Origin: Galbibacter sp038433465
Lineage (GTDB): Bacteria; Bacteroidota; Bacteroidia; Flavobacteriales; Flavobacteriaceae
Direction: 5' to 3'
Assembly (NCBI RefSeq): GCF_038433465.1
Contig: NZ_JAESVF010000007.1
Coordinates: 62,001 to 126,000, forward strand
DNA: 64,000 nt
Shown: one piece after another, positions 63,312 to 64,000 of the stretch
How the letters are laid out: the number at the start of each line of letters is the position of its first letter
Position numbering within the stretch: the stretch's first letter is position 1
Made by a program: the position numbers and the translations under genes
The notes under the pieces: model-generated
Told to the model about the DNA's origin: nothing
The model's input: the letters and a program-made list of their open reading frames with translations, nothing else
Database searches by the model: none

Positions 63312-63761
63312 TTATTCTGCTAAAAAATCAAGTTTAGAGCCTTCCAAAGTATTGTCTAAATAACGCTTGATAAAAAAGAAAGCGGTAGTTTTTTCAACAC
63401 CAATAGCTTTTACAAATTTGCTGTAATACTTTTTATCTGTTTTTACTTTTTGAAGGTCTGTTTTGATTACATTTTTGTTTAAATCGTTTATTTCTTCGGA
63501 AGAAAGTGCCGATAGGTTATGGACATAATCGTCAAACAATGATGCTTTTTCGAGCACAATCTTTCCACTTTCTTCTAAATAATTATCAAAAATAGGTGCA
63601 AAAGTTTCTCTTTCGGTAGCAGAAAGTTCTAACTCGTCGTACACAAACGATTTGATTTCAAGGTTTAAATTAGCTTTGATTAAGTCGATGTAATCTTGCT
63701 TATCTTGAGCATTTATAAATAGACTAGTAAAAATAAATGCAACTACTAATAATTTTTTCAT
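63312..63761 (-). CDS. exported hypothetical protein, 149 aa
   Basis: The signal peptide (MKKLLVVAFIFTSLFINA-Q) is followed by an all-helical protein. The segments LELSATERETFAPIFDNYL and LSSEEINDLNKN have the spacing of small periplasmic helical proteins of the Spy/CpxP-like sort, but this is only a resemblance. It lies nine bases after the stop of the partial gene at the window edge and is probably cotranscribed with it. Confidence 0.75.
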   Translation of the reverse strand: MKKLLVVAFIFTSLFINAQDKQDYIDLIKANLNLEIKSFVYDELELSATERETFAPIFDNYLEESGKIVLEKASLFDDYVHNLSALSSEEINDLNKNVIKTDLQKVKTDKKYYSKFVKAIGVEKTTAFFFIKRYLDNTLEGSKLDFLAE

Positions 63762-63770
63762 GAGTTTATT

Positions 63771-64000
63771 TTATTGAACTGTTAAATACGATTCTGATTG
63801 TTCGAAGGCATCTTCTACACGATCTTCAATAAAATCGATGTTTGCACTTTGCGAACCTCTTACCAAGCCGTTAATACCAGCTCCCCAAACAATATCTATT
63901 TGTTCGTTTTCAACATCTATAGAAGAAGTGCTTGCCATTTCGATAAATAAAGTTCCTTCGATCCATTCGTAATAAACAGGGTAATATCCGCCAGGGTAGT
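63771..64000 (-). CDS. DUF4136-type protein, C-terminal part (cut by window end)
   Basis: The 5' part lies beyond base 64000; 75 codons are visible up to the stop at 63771-63773. The visible C terminus reads YYPVYYEWIEGTLFIEMAS, then VENEQIDIVWGAGINGLV and FIEDRVEDAFEQSESYL. This fits the end of DUF4136 domains, a family of exported or lipoprotein-like proteins of unknown function. The strand order GTLxIEM...IVWGAG is the most telling part. It is followed by the helical exported protein nine bases later. Confidence 0.7.
   Translation of the reverse strand, partial: YPGGYYPVYYEWIEGTLFIEMASTSSIDVENEQIDIVWGAGINGLVRGSQSANIDFIEDRVEDAFEQSESYLTVQ

Overview
The window looks like a chromosomal segment of a marine-type member of the Flavobacteriaceae (Bacteroidota). 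This rests on several things seen in the sequence: it is A+T-rich; start sites lack Shine-Dalgarno sequences; several genes carry the Bacteroidota -7 box TAnnTTTG (rpsA, menB, menD, fumC); and the gene content includes the menaquinone pathway, GH20 and DUF2911 proteins, a CAL67264-type small membrane protein and lipoproteins typical of that family. The genus cannot be fixed from the sequence. There are no rRNA genes, tRNA genes, IS elements, phage genes or CRISPR arrays.

Layout. 1-2.9 kb: the pxpABC 5-oxoprolinase operon and a convergent hypothetical gene. 2.9-7.1 kb: a four-gene operon (small acidic protein, multi-pass membrane protein, NarL-type kinase and regulator) bracketed by two same-orientation clusters of intergenic repeats. 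7.1-17.4 kb: GH20 hexosaminidase, lon (behind a textbook sigma-54 promoter), cmk, rpsA, photolyase and a DUF2911 protein. 17.4-24.8 kb: the ilvD-ilvB-ilvN-ilvC-ilvA operon, preceded by what I read as two complete attenuators in tandem. 25-33 kb: gapN, small Bacteroidota proteins, serA, serC, a LuxC-family acyl-CoA reductase and a ferredoxin. 33-38 kb: dnaK, two tiny membrane proteins and recQ. 38.5-53.8 kb: a dispersed menaquinone cluster (thioesterase, menF, menD, menB, menA, menC, menE) interleaved with a LytTR regulator, a TPR histidine kinase and other genes. 54-64 kb: acyl-CoA carboxylase beta subunit, ettA, a second ABC-F protein, lipoproteins, fumC and two envelope proteins, the last cut by the window end.

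How the genes work together. The ilv genes cover isoleucine/valine synthesis from threonine and pyruvate, and serA/serC cover the first two steps from 3-phosphoglycerate to serine. The men genes build menaquinone. Lon, DnaK, RecQ and photolyase are maintenance functions; lon and dnaK both have -24/-12-like upstream signals, which may point to a shared stress input.

The most notable non-coding content is: (1) the tandem ilv attenuators at 17429-17676, each made of an Ile/Val-rich leader peptide, an antiterminator segment abutting its stop codon, and an intrinsic terminator; (2) several interspersed repeat families, among them a 22-nt GC-rich hairpin that is present or absent at exact sites inside other repeats; (3) a hairpin repeat whose two full copies show compensatory arm changes; (4) a gene-free stretch with three successive terminators between the LytTR regulator and the sensor kinase.
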